From Omphalotus guepiniiformis (Eukaryota; Basidiomycota; Agaricomycetes; Agaricales; Omphalotaceae), in the NCBI GenBank assembly GCA_028554645.1, contig JAQOOI010000015.1, positions 558,001 through 622,000 on the forward strand: 64,000 nt of DNA, given 5' to 3'. Both the position numbers and the translations under genes were made by a program. This document shows positions 53,536-64,000 of the stretch, one piece after another (the stretch's first letter is position 1; each line of letters begins with the position of its first letter). The notes beneath the pieces are model-generated. The model had not been told where the DNA came from. It saw only the letters and a list, made by a program, of their open reading frames with translations, and did no database searches.

Positions 53536-54947
53536 TCAAAGCCCTCCCTTCTCCTCTCCCTCCTCCTTCTCCTCATCATCGTCATCGTCAAAATCAACAA
53601 CAAGCGGTGCGGGTAGATAAATCTCAATTTCATACCCGGTGTTCACCGCGGGAGCAGGAGTAGGAGCAGGAGACGTAGGTGGTGGCGGAGCTGGGGTTTC
53701 TGTATCTGTATCTGTATGGTGCCTAGGAAAAGTCGAATGTGTGGGTGAAGGAGGTGGAGGAGGAGGGAGTACGCATATGAGCGGTGATTGAATGAACGCT
53801 TGAGGCGGGGAAGATAGAGGTGATGTTGGAGGGAGGGAATCGAAACCCGAACGACCTCTCCTAACGTACGGCCTCGGTGGCGGGGCAACGAGACGAACCC
53901 CTAGTAAGGTGCTTGGCGGTGTAGGATATTCAACATCTTCCCCAGCATCATCTCGTAAGTTATCCTCTCCATTTGGATGTACCTCACCGACACCGACTCC
54001 ATCCGCCAGTGTACCCATATCACCCATAACCCTCGTCGCCGCCGCCGTCGAACCAAACACATCATCACCCCCAGGACTTCCACTTCCATCCCGACTCTGA
54101 CTTCGACTCTGACTACCATGCGCATGAACATGTATGTCCGAGTGTGCAGGTCTGAGTGGCGTCAACCGTCGTGGTTGAATTTGTGTTCGGGTTCGAATGT
54201 GGGGGTATGAATATGGGTGGGAAGCCATGCGAACTGACTTTGGGGTCGGCGTCGATGCACGCGTTGGGGTAGTCGTACGTACAATCCTGGGCGTGCGTAT
54301 ACGTGGCCTTGGACGACGGGTACGAGATGTCGACGGGGATCGTGGTGGTTCTGGTGATGCGGAAGCGGAAGCGGAAGTAGTTTGTTGAGATAGGTGTACG
54401 GGCAAAGAAGCCGTCGAACGCGTTGGTATTAGCGAGTCTCCATACTCATACGAGTATGTATACGGAAGAGAAGGAGAAGGAGAATCAGGAAATGAGAATT
54501 GATGAAATTGAAAAGGCGTAGCAGAAAGTGTATTAACCATGTACCCTCCTTTGTTCTTGACAATCTCAACCAACCTATCGATATATTTCTGTCTTGAGGG
54601 CGATATCGTGGGCGTTTCAGGGCTGCATAAACGAGCACAATGAACATTAGAAGGAAAACACAAAGGGAGGTGAACTTACTCGTCTGAATGAGAGTGACGC
54701 TGAGAAGGTATAAGTAGCGAAGATTCTTCATCCTATCCAGTTCACAGTCAAAGAAAAGGTCGATTTGAGTAAGCATTATACTGTAATTATGGCAGGTACT
54801 TACAGTATTCCCAACGTCACCATCCTTCTTCAAACGACCAAACCATCCTTTCCTGCTCTTCCTTCGACGTGGCGGGACGCAACAGCAACAGCAGCCACAG
54901 AACTCCAAAACCAGGTTGAAATTATTGATGTTGAGGATGGACGCCAT
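53536..54947 (-). CDS. 427-aa protein with Cys-rich N-terminus and disordered Pro/Ser/Thr body; unknown
   Basis: Three exons: 54947-54804, 54732-54680, 54622-53536, GT-AG introns, exact phase closure. The N-terminus has five consecutive cysteines followed by basic residues (CGCCCCCVPPRRRKSRKGW), a possible lipidated membrane-attachment segment. Next come DEESSLLIPSQ and SRQKYIDRLVEIVKNKGGYM, which weakly recall LAMTOR1/EGO1-type vacuolar-membrane adaptors. The rest is low complexity (Pro, Ser, Thr, Arg), ending in an acidic tail (DFDDDDDEEKEEGEEKGG). Partial decayed copies of the body lie at 45581-48060. Family assignment is not secure. Confidence 0.7.
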
Positions 54948-55098
54948 TGACGTTAGCATCCATCCGTGTCAGAGGCTGTAGCGAGTGAGAAATTTAGAAA
55001 GGATTCAAAGGAAGGCTAGCGTGCTGGGAAAGGAAAGGCAACGCGGAAAACGTAGTGCAAATGCAGTCTGTGTTGCTCAGCAGTGCACAAGTAACCAC
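54948..55098. other. Short intergenic, nothing seen
   Basis: Upstream of the 427-aa gene on one side and the tRNA on the other. Confidence 0.5.
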
Positions 55099-55188
55099 GG
55101 GTGCATGGTCTAGAGGCATGATTCCTGCTTTGGGTGCTTATATCACACAAATTGCAGGAGGTCCCCGGTTCGATCCCGGGTGCGCCCC
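55099..55188 (+). tRNA. tRNA-Pro: tRNA-Pro (UGG) with an 18-nt intron
   Basis: Acceptor stem GGGTGCA pairs with TGCGCCC (one T-G wobble), discriminator C at 55188. The TGGTCTAGAGG-ATGAT D-arm is typical of tRNA-Pro. Anticodon stem CCTGC/GCAGG with loop TTTGGGT gives anticodon TGG. An intron sits one base after the anticodon, the canonical position. The T-arm is CCCGG-TTCGATC-CCGGG. No CCA is encoded, as normal in eukaryotes. Confidence 0.92.
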
Positions 55189-55229
55189 ATGCTGTTGGAT
55201 GCAAATCAATTTTTTCCCGCTCTGTCGGC

Positions 55230-55275
55230 GACGGGCGTTGGGTGTCCTGTGCTCTTCTAACTGAGCTATGGTCGG
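55230..55275 (-). pseudogene. 5' half of a tRNA (relic)
   Basis: On the minus strand CCGACCATAGCTCAGTTAGA begins a canonical D-arm (GCTC-AGTTAGAA-GAGC, 55266-55251), but there is no matching T-arm or 3' acceptor strand downstream. It lies 40 bp from the tRNA-Pro. Confidence 0.5.
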
Positions 55276-55846
55276 TTTATTGCTTACTCGATACGATATG
55301 AAGCGCTATGGTGGCTCTTTTTCAAACATGCTTCATCTTGCTGAATCGTGGCTTTTACACTGGATACGGAAGGAGATCTTGCGTATGAGTAGGATGAAGA
55401 TGGAAATCCCTCAGGCCTCACTAGTCAAATTCAAAGCTTCGCATCCGATATGAAAGGTTTCTATTTTTTTTTATGATCGGTTCTGAGTCGGGTTGTGGAG
55501 GATTCACTACAGATTAGTTCTGGGTTTCAGTCTGTGCGTTATTAGTGTTCACCGTGACTGTGGGTCATCCCCGCCTTCCTTGCCTCGTCTGTTGTGCGTC
55601 CTTGCACATGCCTTCCTCTCCCTTCCCTTCCCGGGCCTGTATACATTACAGCTAAAACCTGCCTTCACCACCACCTGCTCTGCAGGGCGGGCAAGAAGTG
55701 ACAATGAACCACGTGTTCGCGTTGTGGCTTCAACGCGCGCCACTTCGTTGGAACACAAAAATTCCTCGACATTGTCTCCTCAACCACTGGCACTTATAAA
55801 CCCCTTCTCATTACACACATGGACTTACTAAAAGTGATTCTTCATC
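55276..55846. other. Intergenic; promoter of the third FunK1 locus
   Basis: No gene. Contains the CACGTG/CGCGTTG motif and TTATAAA at about 55794. Confidence 0.5.
55710..55737 (+). promoter_or_regulatory. FunK1 upstream motif, second copy
   Basis: CACGTG (55710-55715), CGCGTTG (55718-55724) and CAACGCG (55731-55737), the last two a perfect 7-bp inverted repeat. Same order and spacing as 38187-38215. Confidence 0.6.
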
Positions 55847-56693
55847 ATGTCAACGACCATCTCGAACAAACTTGTCCCATTGCTCGCTGCTGTTCATCCG
55901 GACGTCCTGGGAATCGCTTCGTCGACACGATTGATTGGAAAAGATGGGCTTAACTGGGACCTGTCGAAGCTAGTTGTGGCAGAACCGGGAGATGGTGAAC
56001 GTCAACCAGTGTACACGGTATGTCATCAATCTGCTCCTCTGACACGCCACGATATTAACATTTGACTTCTTTCAGGGAACATGGCAATTCCTCGCTGCTC
56101 GACTACTTATGGCCACTTCAGAAGACTTAAAACCTCCTACCCCCGAGCTAGCAGACGATCTCGAGAGTTTCTACCACGTCTTATCCTGGGTAATTCTGTG
56201 CTTCACAAAGCATGGTTTGAATAGCAGTGCGCTTGGGTCAATGATGTACTTCGTCTATGATTATTCTTTCGAGCATGGCAGAACTCCTATGGGAATTTTG
56301 ACAGGGATGTCTAAGGCAGGTCATATTCGGAGCAGGTTCATGAGAAAGTGGGCTCGTTTGCCGCAGACTGCGCTGAGGGATTTGGTTTGCGATCTTGAGG
56401 AAGTGTTTACAATTCAATATGAAGACAAGGAGCCTCCTCTTGAAGAAATGATCGAATGGTGGAAAACGAAGTACAACAATGCGTCTGAAGAACGACGAAG
56501 ATCTATGGAGAGATACGATGATATGGGTATCATACGCAAGGGAAGACTCAACTCGACTTGGATGATAAATCGTTTCGTGGATGCTATAAAGTCTGACGCG
56601 CCGGAGGATTGGCCTGAAGAGGAATGTGTGCGCGTCGTGAATGAAATCAAACCATTTCGTCCGATGTACGTCGCTCCACCGATACCGTATTGA
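55847..56693 (+). CDS. FunK1-related protein lacking the kinase N-lobe and catalytic loop, 262 aa
   Basis: Two exons: 55847-56017 and 56076-56693. Exon 2 is a full FunK1 C-lobe (GTWQFLAARLL, LADDLESFYHVLSWVILCFTKH, HIRSRFMRKWARLPQTALRDL, RLNSTWMINRF). Exon 1 is short and shows only the end of the core: RLIGKDGLNWDLSKL, where intact genes have GNILIGKDGRGYLIDWDLSK. The HRD loop, the Asn and the IDWD first Asp are gone, as is the N-lobe. It cannot be a kinase. The promoter motif and open frame are kept, so it may be expressed as a pseudokinase or may be a recent remnant. Confidence 0.85.
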
Positions 56694-57450
56694 AAGGAGT
56701 CCGAGGAAATGGCATTGGGAGCGTGTCCTGACGACGAGGACTTGGAGGATGAACGATGAATTGATGGATCATTATGCGCGTTTTTTGGGGGGGATTGTCA
56801 TTGCGTATGTAAGGCGTGGAACAATATGGCGGGGCTTATCGATATCGTTGTGTCCTTCATCTGATTTACTACAAAGTTGTATGAGGTGTCCGGGCCATTG
56901 CGTTTCGGTCTTACTTACGAACTAGTAAAAATAAAAACCTCCGCTCCTTCCCGCGTCATACCTTCCCATTGCTTTGAATGCTTCGGAATTGTTCGATTAC
57001 TCCTCTCCAATACACTAGATTCATATCATATCATGTCCGTGAGGGTGTTATATAAAAGATCCACGATACCAGTGACCTTCAAGGTCAGAAGCCCTGTTCG
57101 ATTGTCCCTGGCCTGAACCCTGACAAACTATGTTTTTCTACTCTCCTACACCGCTCCTACATAAGCCTTTGAAGTCCCAAGTCCCATGTCGTATGTAAGT
57201 CAATGGTGTAATGGTGGGCCGGTTGGTGGCATACGTATGCTCTGCGGCCAACATTGAATTTACCCCCTGCGGCGAAAGGGTAAGTGAGGTGAGTCAGCGT
57301 TCACACATCCAACTTCCAACCTTGCTTCCTGGACTCCGTCGCTGCTTTCGTTTTATCGAGGTTTACGTTCGACGTTCAAACGTTCAACCCGTCTTCGAGG
57401 GGTGTATATAACGACGCATACATACACAGATCAGAATCCATCCGCTACCG
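56694..57450. other. Intergenic, SDR promoter
   Basis: No gene. GTATATAACG at about 57404 is a likely TATA box, ~45 bp before the SDR start. Confidence 0.5.
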
Positions 57451-58606
57451 ATGTCCGCCGCCGCCACCACCACCCCACCAGTAATCCTAATAACAGGCTG
57501 TTCAACCGGTTTCGGTCGTTCCCTCGCTACCCAATCTCTCTCCCTAGGTCTCCGCGTCATCGCTACAGCCCGTAAGATATCATCAATCCAAGACCTCCAC
57601 GAGCAGGGCGCGGAAGTGTTTGAGTTGGATGTTACGTGGAGTAAGGAGGTTCTTGAGGGGTTTGTAGAGCGTGTTTTGGGTGTTTTGTGAGTTGTGGGTT
57701 TTGTTGAGTCTGAGATGAGAGGAGGTCTGATGTGAATGTGTATATATAATAGTGGGAGGATTGATATCTTGATTAATAACGCGGGGTACGTTCTCAGTGG
57801 TGCGATTGAGGAGAATTCGTACGTCTTTCAACCATTATAATCCCAATGCTTCGTCTTCTCACTAACCTCCCTCTCCCCTCCTCCTCCATCCTTTCTCCTC
57901 CCTGCTCCCTACAGCCCCACCCAAATCGAATCCCAATTCACCACAAACCTCTTCGGTCTCATAAACCTAACCACCTCCTTCCTCCCACACTTCCGTTCCC
58001 AAAAATCAGGCACGATAGTCAACATCAGCTCCCAAGGCGCGTATCTGGCTGCGAGTGGTGTAGGCGCGTATTGTGCGACCAAAGCAGGTGTTGATTGTGA
58101 GTGCTCGAGTCCTTGCATGACTACTAGCTTAATTTCTTCGGTTTATATCGGCGTGGCAGGTATATCGGAAGTTTGGTCGAAGGAGCTCGCGCCGTTTAAT
58201 GTCCGTGTTATGGCTGTTGATCTAGGAGCGTTCAGGACGGCAGCGGCGGGTGATAATTTTCAATTACCTTCAAAGCAGGTTCGTTCGCTACCAGCCTTCA
58301 CTAAACCTTCACGGTAACACACACGTCTAGATCCCCGAATACGAGGCAGCACACGCACTCTTCACGTACGCCCACTCCCAATCAGGTAAAGAAATGGGTG
58401 ACCCCACCAAAGGCGCTCGAAAGCTCCTTGACGTCGTGCTTGATCCTAGTATCACGACACTTCCTGTGAGGTTTGCTTTAGGTGAAGATGCTGTGCGGTT
58501 AATTGAGAAGAGTCTGAGGAAGAGGTTGGATGAGTTTATGGAGTGGAGGAGTGTAGGGATGGGAACGAATGTTGATGGGGTTGAGTATGATGATAAGGAT
58601 TGGTGA
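57451..58606 (+). CDS. Short-chain dehydrogenase/reductase, 292 aa
   Basis: NAD(P)-dependent oxidoreductase of the classical SDR type. Five exons: 57451-57686, 57753-57818, 57915-58096, 58160-58278, 58331-58606. Cofactor motif TGCSTGFG (residues 15-22); NNAG (87-90); structural N112; catalytic Ser in VNISS (~140); Y153 and K157 in YCATK. The C-terminal part (GDPTKGARKLLDVVLDP, LPVRFALGEDAV) matches the fungal group often annotated as retinol dehydrogenase-like or NAD(P)-binding; the substrate cannot be told. A decayed paralogue lies at 22923-23221 with a same-sized exon 2. Confidence 0.95.
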
Positions 58607-59961
58607 AGTGGAAAAATGTGAAATAATTACCAAGTTGTAAATTTGTATGTACTCGGTATTATAACCCGGCTATCAAGACTGTCTTGAGGTCGTGCGTCCT
58701 CATGAAATGTTTATATGAAATCTTGCTGGGTCCATACAGTCGTAATTTTTGTTCTGAAGAATGCTTGAACACACGGTGCGTCAGTGGCGTTACAGAGTAC
58801 AGAAGCAACGTTTCGTATGGTAAGATAAGTAGCGATGTGAATGAGAATACAGAGAGGAGTAAAAATGAATTTTGAAGGTTTTGAAGGTGAGCGCGAAGAG
58901 AATAGGGATGACAACGACCTACTTACGCTATTACAGTTGTGCGTAACAAGCATTACGTATATAGTCGGCTAGCTCTGAATTACATCAGCTCCGACCGCGA
59001 GCTTCCCTTGTTTTCCCGCCACCACTTCGTCGCCAGTCCTTCGGCCGCAGTATTTCCTTTGGTTCTACATGATCTTGGTTTCGTTTGGCTTCATATTTCG
59101 TCGAGACGCGTAATAAAAAACCTAAAATATTCGGATCTCGCGAAGGAAACGCGTAGCAATCTCGAAAAATGATGGGGCTACAAGGTTACTATAGGTGCGG
59201 TTGTCATCATTGAAGCTGCCTTTGTTGGTTTATTTACCTTTTTTTTCTCCAGGTCAGAACACAGGCTTACGTGAAAGCAGAAGCAGGAAGTGTTAGTGCG
59301 TCTCTGGTGCGTCTTCAGTACTTCAGCGGCAAGTGCTCGGAGGTTTTGAGATACGAACTGATTGTCAACACGCGTAGCTTCCATTATAATACGGCCTTTG
59401 AAGCCCGAAAAAGCTGCATGGACTTCACAGTCTTTCACAGTTCACGAAATCAGGATCTTCGAAGCTCATGCGCTGTGCCCTTGACACAGGTCGCTCACGG
59501 TGTATTACCGCCGTTCTTGCATTCGCTACAATCTCGACCGTCGACCTGGCGTTGGCTTGGCGTTAACATTCATGATGCATGCGCATGCTTTTGGATAAGA
59601 TATTATCGAAAAAAATCCCGCCATATGGCTAAGAAGTCGTCTTTTCCGTCACCTTAACAGGGCCACGAAAAGTTAGGATCACGGGAATCGAGAACGCCCT
59701 TGTTAGTTCTTCCAGTCACTCATAAACCCCGCTTTAGAAGGTCTTCGCCTCTCATGGCTCGCATATATTCACAGCATGCACCATGCTTGTCGTTATCTAC
59801 AGTATCTCGACGACGCATGTGTTATGTTTATATATAGTGCCGACCATATGCCGGGTAGGATGAAATATCTCACACCTACTATATAAGACGACAAGAAGTC
59901 ATTATAATCATCGTACGACCAAGACACTTGGATCAAGTCTCTCTTGTCGCTCGCTGCTCCG
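58607..59961. other. Intergenic, no gene seen; sedolisin promoter
   Basis: Only short open frames without likeness. TATATAAG at about 59878-59885 is a good TATA box, ~80 bp before the sedolisin start. Confidence 0.55.
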
Positions 59962-62287
59962 ATGGTCTCAATTCTCGCAAGATTGGTTCTCATCGCATGT
60001 CTCTCCTCCGCTACAGTGTTTGCAAGCGCAAAGTCAACCTTCATTGTTCATGAGAGCCGTGATGTTGTTCCGTCTGGATTCGTTCACCTGGGCGACGCAC
60101 CCGCGGAGCAGATGATTGACATGAGGATTAACCTTGCAATGGGCGATCAAGCGGGTTTACAGGCTGCATTGGAGAAGGCTAGCACTCCGGGTAGTCCCAC
60201 GTTCAGGCAGTGGCTTACTAAGGAGGAGGTAAGTACATCCCATGCGTATTGCTTCTTGTCGATTATCATCATGTTGATTTTCGGTCTTATCATTCATCTT
60301 GTGACGACATTACATCTTTGCACTTGGTGATCACACAGGTGGAATCTTTCGCTGCTCCTTCCGCTTCGACGCTGACTGCCGTAAATGCCTGGCTGAACTC
60401 GTTCTCTGTTACGCCTACGCCCGCTACACCTGCAGGTGACTGGCTCAAGTTCAGCGTTCCGGTCAGCACCGCGAACGAGATGCTCAACGCGCAGTTCTCT
60501 GTGTTCAACCACACTGATACTGGAGCTACTTCGATCAGGACATTGGAGTATTCCGTTCCAGCGGAGTTGCAGGGTTTGATAAGAGCAGTGCACCCAACTA
60601 CGTCGTACGTTTTGTTTTTCGTTCTCATTAGCATCGGTGTCTTTCTCATGTATGAGGTATACCGCCGGGTTTTTCTCAGGTTTTCAGGTCCTCTACGTGG
60701 ACGATCTCCAGTTGTGGCAGTATCTTCCCCCAAATTCAACACTCGCGCAGATGATGCCGTCAATTGCAACGCAACGATTACTCCTGCGTGCTTGCAGACT
60801 CTGTATAATATTCCCGCTACTTCAGTCCCCGCAGGAACGAAGAGCACCCTCGCTGTCTCTGCGTTTGATGATCAGAATGCGAACCTGGTACGAGTGGGGA
60901 TTGGTAGGCTGTTGGTTCGATGACTGAAGACTCTTTATTCCCTATTATATAGGCTGATTTGGCGGCGTTCCTTCAAGAATTCAGACCTGACATACCCTCC
61001 AATACAACGTTCTCGACCACTCTTATTGATGACGCTACTAACGACCAGACACGATCTAATGCTGGCGTTGAAGCTGTACGTTGAATGATTTCAATCGATG
61101 TGCTTCTTACAGCGCTTAACATTCTGTTGCATAGAACCTTGACATTCAATATACTGTTGGTATTGCGACCGGCATTCCTACCGCCTTTGTTGACGTCGGC
61201 GAATCCACAAAAGATGGACAAGACGAGGGGTTCTTGGATATCATCAATGCTCTCATTGCCGAATCAAACCCTCCACTAGTCATCTCTACTAGTTACGGAT
61301 TCGATACGGAGGCATCGCTTTCAGAGAGTTTGACTGTGTGAGTACTTTTCTATGCTGCTGTCCTCCCCAGTCATGTCCGGAGGAGAAAATCAAGATTGAG
61401 CGGCTAATGCGATTGTCCCGATCCTTCTTGTGTGGTTTTTCAACTTTCATAGCGCTATGTGCAATTCATACATGCAGTTGACTTCTCGCGGTGTCTCGAT
61501 CACTTTTGCAAGCGGAGATGGAGGGGTGGCGTCTACACCAGGTGTACAGTGCAACGGCAAACCGTTCCCACCTACCTTCCCTACCTGTCCATTGTGAGTT
61601 AAATTAAGTTAGATGTACAGTTTGAATCGAACTAAAGCTTTGCGATCTGTTTAGCGCAACGTTGGTAGGCGCTACACAAAATGTGCCCGAGACCAGTGCA
61701 GGACTATCTGCAGGCGGCTTCTCAAATTACTTTGCTCAGCCTTCATGGCGTGCGTATCGCGTTTCTCAAAGTTTTTCCGTTGTAACTTCATGCTTTGCTG
61801 AAACTATTTTGTTTTTCATAGAGGCCGATGCGGTAGATGCCTACATCACCAAACTCGGTAGCACGTACGAAGGGCTGTACAATAAGTCCGGCCGTGCGTA
61901 CCCGGACGTGTCCGCACAAGGAGAGCGTGTGCAGATCGTGGTGGATGGTCGAGTAGGCAGCGTCGGAGGCACTTCCTGCGCGAGCCCGATCTTTTCATCT
62001 GTAGTGGCGTTGATCAATGACGAGCTATTGGCAAATGGACAATCGCCCCTTGGCTTCTTGAACCCCTGGATATATGCGAATCCACAGGCATTCAACGACA
62101 TCACTACTGGTGAGTTATTTACGGATTGTTCTGCTGTGTTTGAGGTGTTGAATGTTACGTGCTTGGTATAGGAAGTAACCCTGGGTGCGGAACTTCTGGG
62201 TTTCCGGCCATGGCAGGATGGGACCCAGTGACTGGTATGGGGTCGCCAAATTACGTGGCCATGAGGGCTGCAGCGGGTTTATCATGA
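59962..62287 (+). CDS. Sedolisin-family (S53) serine-carboxyl protease, secreted, 568 aa
   Basis: Acid endo- or tripeptidyl peptidase. Nine exons: 59962-60228, 60339-60604, 60680-60887, 60953-61075, 61135-61337, 61453-61593, 61655-61749, 61822-62109, 62172-62287, with exact frame closure. Signal peptide at residues ~1-22 (ILARLVLIACLSSATVFASA). A pro-region follows (FRQWLTKEEVESFAAP, then PTTSF). Catalytic Glu319 and Asp323 lie in DGQDEGFLDIINAL, the oxyanion Asp in ITFASGDGGV (~377), and the nucleophile Ser in GGTSCASPIF (~485). The C-terminal Ca-site region reads WDPVTGMGSPN. All key residues are present. The start was chosen at the first ATG, after the TATA box and leading a clear signal peptide. 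Confidence 0.96.
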
Positions 62288-63120
62288 GTTAAACTAGTTT
62301 AACTGTGCAAGTGCGTTGAGGCGTTGTTGTTGTATATAGATTAACAAGCTTTATCGGTTTTACGTTTTGCCCTCGCATTCTCTAGTAAAGGAGAAAAATA
62401 CAAGAGACTGCGGGCGACTGATACCGAAATGCCCTCCTGGCGTGTTAGCGTGGCGGGATTTAGCCGAACGCCACATCACATATGTACACCCTTGTGGGCG
62501 CCTATTGACTTGTTCAGAACCCACCATCATCTACATTTCGAGTCTCCTGTCGATCTACTGTCGGATAGCGCGATTGTTTCAGCTATAGGCTGTCTGCTTA
62601 TAATTCTCAGCAACAGGTTTCCGTGGCCGCTCTACTTTGGCAAGGTTTTTGAAACTAGGCATGCAAGCTGGATGTCTTTCAGGTCCTCAGCTACCGCGCA
62701 ACAGAAGGCTGAATGGTGACGAATATCCCTTCTCGGTAACGTCAAGAACGTACTGATTGTGCTGTTGAAGCAGCCTTGCCTGGTTGCTGTGGCGCCCACA
62801 TTTCGCTCAAGGCTTTCTAGGCCTCACGAAAAAGAGCTAGCTTGTTGATCGAAGGAGATACTTGCGAATCTCAAGCTCATGCAGACGCCCTTCACATCGA
62901 GAGCTGTCCCCTAATACTTGGAGATCTCGGAGACTATTTCCCTTATGAAGGTGTTAGTGTTTCAAAGGTTTTTTCTCATTTCATCTTCAGCGAATGTTTA
63001 CTTCCACTCAACTCAATTTGCCACTCGCCACTCAACTCAAAATATTGAGAAAGCTTTAATAGGACGCCCTCTCGCAATCAACTCTTTTCTCCACTTCCAC
63101 AACTTCTTCGCTGGTACAAG
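62288..63120. other. Intergenic, no gene seen
   Basis: Short open frames only. A long 5' leader of the next gene may start here. Confidence 0.5.
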
Positions 63121-64000
63121 ATGTATTTGGCCAAAATGTATAAACACTCCGAGTTGCCGTCTTTGACAAAAGTTCAACGAGGCATATGGCAGGTTCTCAT
63201 GATAGACCAGCCTTTCTTTGACTTTCATCAATATTGGAATGATACATCCACAGCTCTACCACTCATCCAGAGGTTCTTTCGTGATATTTATCATTTGGAA
63301 CCACTTCTATTTGGGCTCTACCTTATTGCGAAATTGTGGAATTCGGTAGAAAGCGCTATGGTGCTATACTTTTCGACTCATCTCCTACGAACGGTATGTG
63401 AGCTCTTTACGTGTTGTCCTTGTGTATGATTTATGAAAATACACTAGGTCGAAGACGGAATCAAGAGAAATACTTCAGATCTAACGGTCATAATCAGAGC
63501 GATTCTCTTTCATCTACTCTGCCAAGTGACTGCAAGATTGGTGCGACGAAAGTGGTAAGTTTATCGTTTAATTTTCATTTCGGAGACTTTTCAAGTGAAA
63601 GTTTTTAGTAACCAGCTCATTCCCGACCTGCAAAGTCGTGTCACTTCTTACTATGAGCTGTTATTAATGAAAGGTAACCGGATGAGTCTGATCTTATCTC
63701 CTCCTACTCAGACTCACTGTGCTGGGTTTAGCCGACCTTGAGGTTGACATTCCAACCGCTAAAGGTAAACTCTATCTACGTTGTTGTAGTCCCGAAATTG
63801 ATGACCCATGTTTACAGAGCCTGGCCACCGTAGGCGAGCAACATGTGAAGCCGCATGGGGAGCGTTCGAAGGCATTGCACAGCTCGTCTTCGGTATTTGT
63901 ACGACTGCGATTCAGATATTTTTCATGATGCATTCATATCGATCCATTGACCGATGGTTCCTCCTGATATGTTCGGCCAGACCTCTGCTTGAAATGTTGC
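63121..64000 (+). CDS. Multi-pass membrane protein, probably ABC transporter N-terminal part, cut by window end
   Basis: Five exons seen: 63121-63393, 63448-63554, 63609-63673, 63732-63764, 63818-64000 and beyond. The reading is KVQRGIWQVLMIDQPFFDF, LPLIQRFFRDIYHLEPLLFGLYLIAKLWNSVESAM, VEDGIKR, RVTSYYELLLMK, ADLEVDIPTAK, AAWGAFEGIAQLVFG, with hydrophobic stretches that fit membrane helices. The pattern recalls agaricomycete half- or full-size ABC transporters with an unusual N-terminus, but the nucleotide-binding domains lie outside the window, so the call is tentative. The start may lie further upstream. Confidence 0.65.

Noticed and set aside
1..64000. CRISPR array, bacterial operons or ribosome-binding sites
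   Set aside because: Introns, eukaryotic transposons and an intron-containing tRNA show a fungal nuclear sequence; no regularly spaced direct repeats of CRISPR type.

Overview
The window looks like an accessory, transposon-rich segment of a mushroom-forming basidiomycete (Agaricomycetes). The evidence is: genes cut by many ~50-60 nt GT-AG introns; families typical of these fungi (KDZ and Plavaka transposases, DUF6698 partner protein, FunK1 kinases, NACHT-ankyrin NLR, TET/JBP dioxygenase on a transposon); and a Tf1/sushi-like chromovirus. The species cannot be told from the sequence. All family assignments come from reading motifs, with no database search.

Layout. 1-3026: left-truncated Ty3/gypsy chromovirus copy A (minus strand) with one LTR and a nonsense codon in gag; it abuts one arm of a large inverted repeat (arms 3026-3854 and 4435-5263, 829 bp each, no indels). 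5264-8983: relics, including an F-box-like fragment and a fragment of the proteasome ATPase gene RPT4. 8984-21210: a 12.2-kb KDZ DNA transposon with ~280-bp terminal inverted repeats. It carries five genes: a 775-aa HMG-like/low-complexity protein (-), a protein with an RNase H1 N-terminal-like domain (+), a small charged protein (-), a TET/JBP 2OG-Fe(II) dioxygenase (-) and the KDZ transposase (+). The last two are head to head, 162 bp apart. 21211-24650: FunK1 pseudogene plus fused SDR and ABC-transporter exon relics.

24654-37463: a Plavaka DNA transposon (transposase on minus, DUF6698 gene on plus, divergent). It is split by a young, complete chromovirus, copy B (28678-34951), with LTRs identical by eye and a 5-bp target duplication. 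Copy B shows a self-priming primer-binding site, a TATA box placed to start the transcript at that primer, and a -1 frameshift heptamer at the gag-pol overlap. 38349-44300: two FunK1 kinases facing each other. 44300-48350: little coding, including decayed copies of the C-terminal exon of the gene at 53536-54947. 48353-51694: NACHT-ankyrin NLR-like gene with 13 nearly uniform ankyrin repeats. 51695-54947: more decayed copies, then that 427-aa Cys-rich/low-complexity gene. 55099-55188: intron-containing tRNA-Pro(UGG). 55847-56693: FunK1 lacking its catalytic core. 57451-58606: short-chain dehydrogenase. 59962-62287: intact secreted sedolisin (S53) protease. 63121-end: 5' part of a membrane protein, probably an ABC transporter.

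How it fits together. The left two thirds is a nest of mobile elements: LTR element into inverted repeat, LTR element into Plavaka, and a KDZ element carrying a DNA-modifying TET/JBP enzyme. Several genes carry single lesions (TET/JBP in-frame TGA; one-nucleotide shifts in the KDZ transposase, the DUF6698 gene and the NLR). Either these elements died recently or some homopolymer errors remain in the assembly. The right third holds more ordinary genes mixed with fast-evolving families (FunK1, NLR). Exon coordinates were derived by hand from splice sites and reading-frame continuity.
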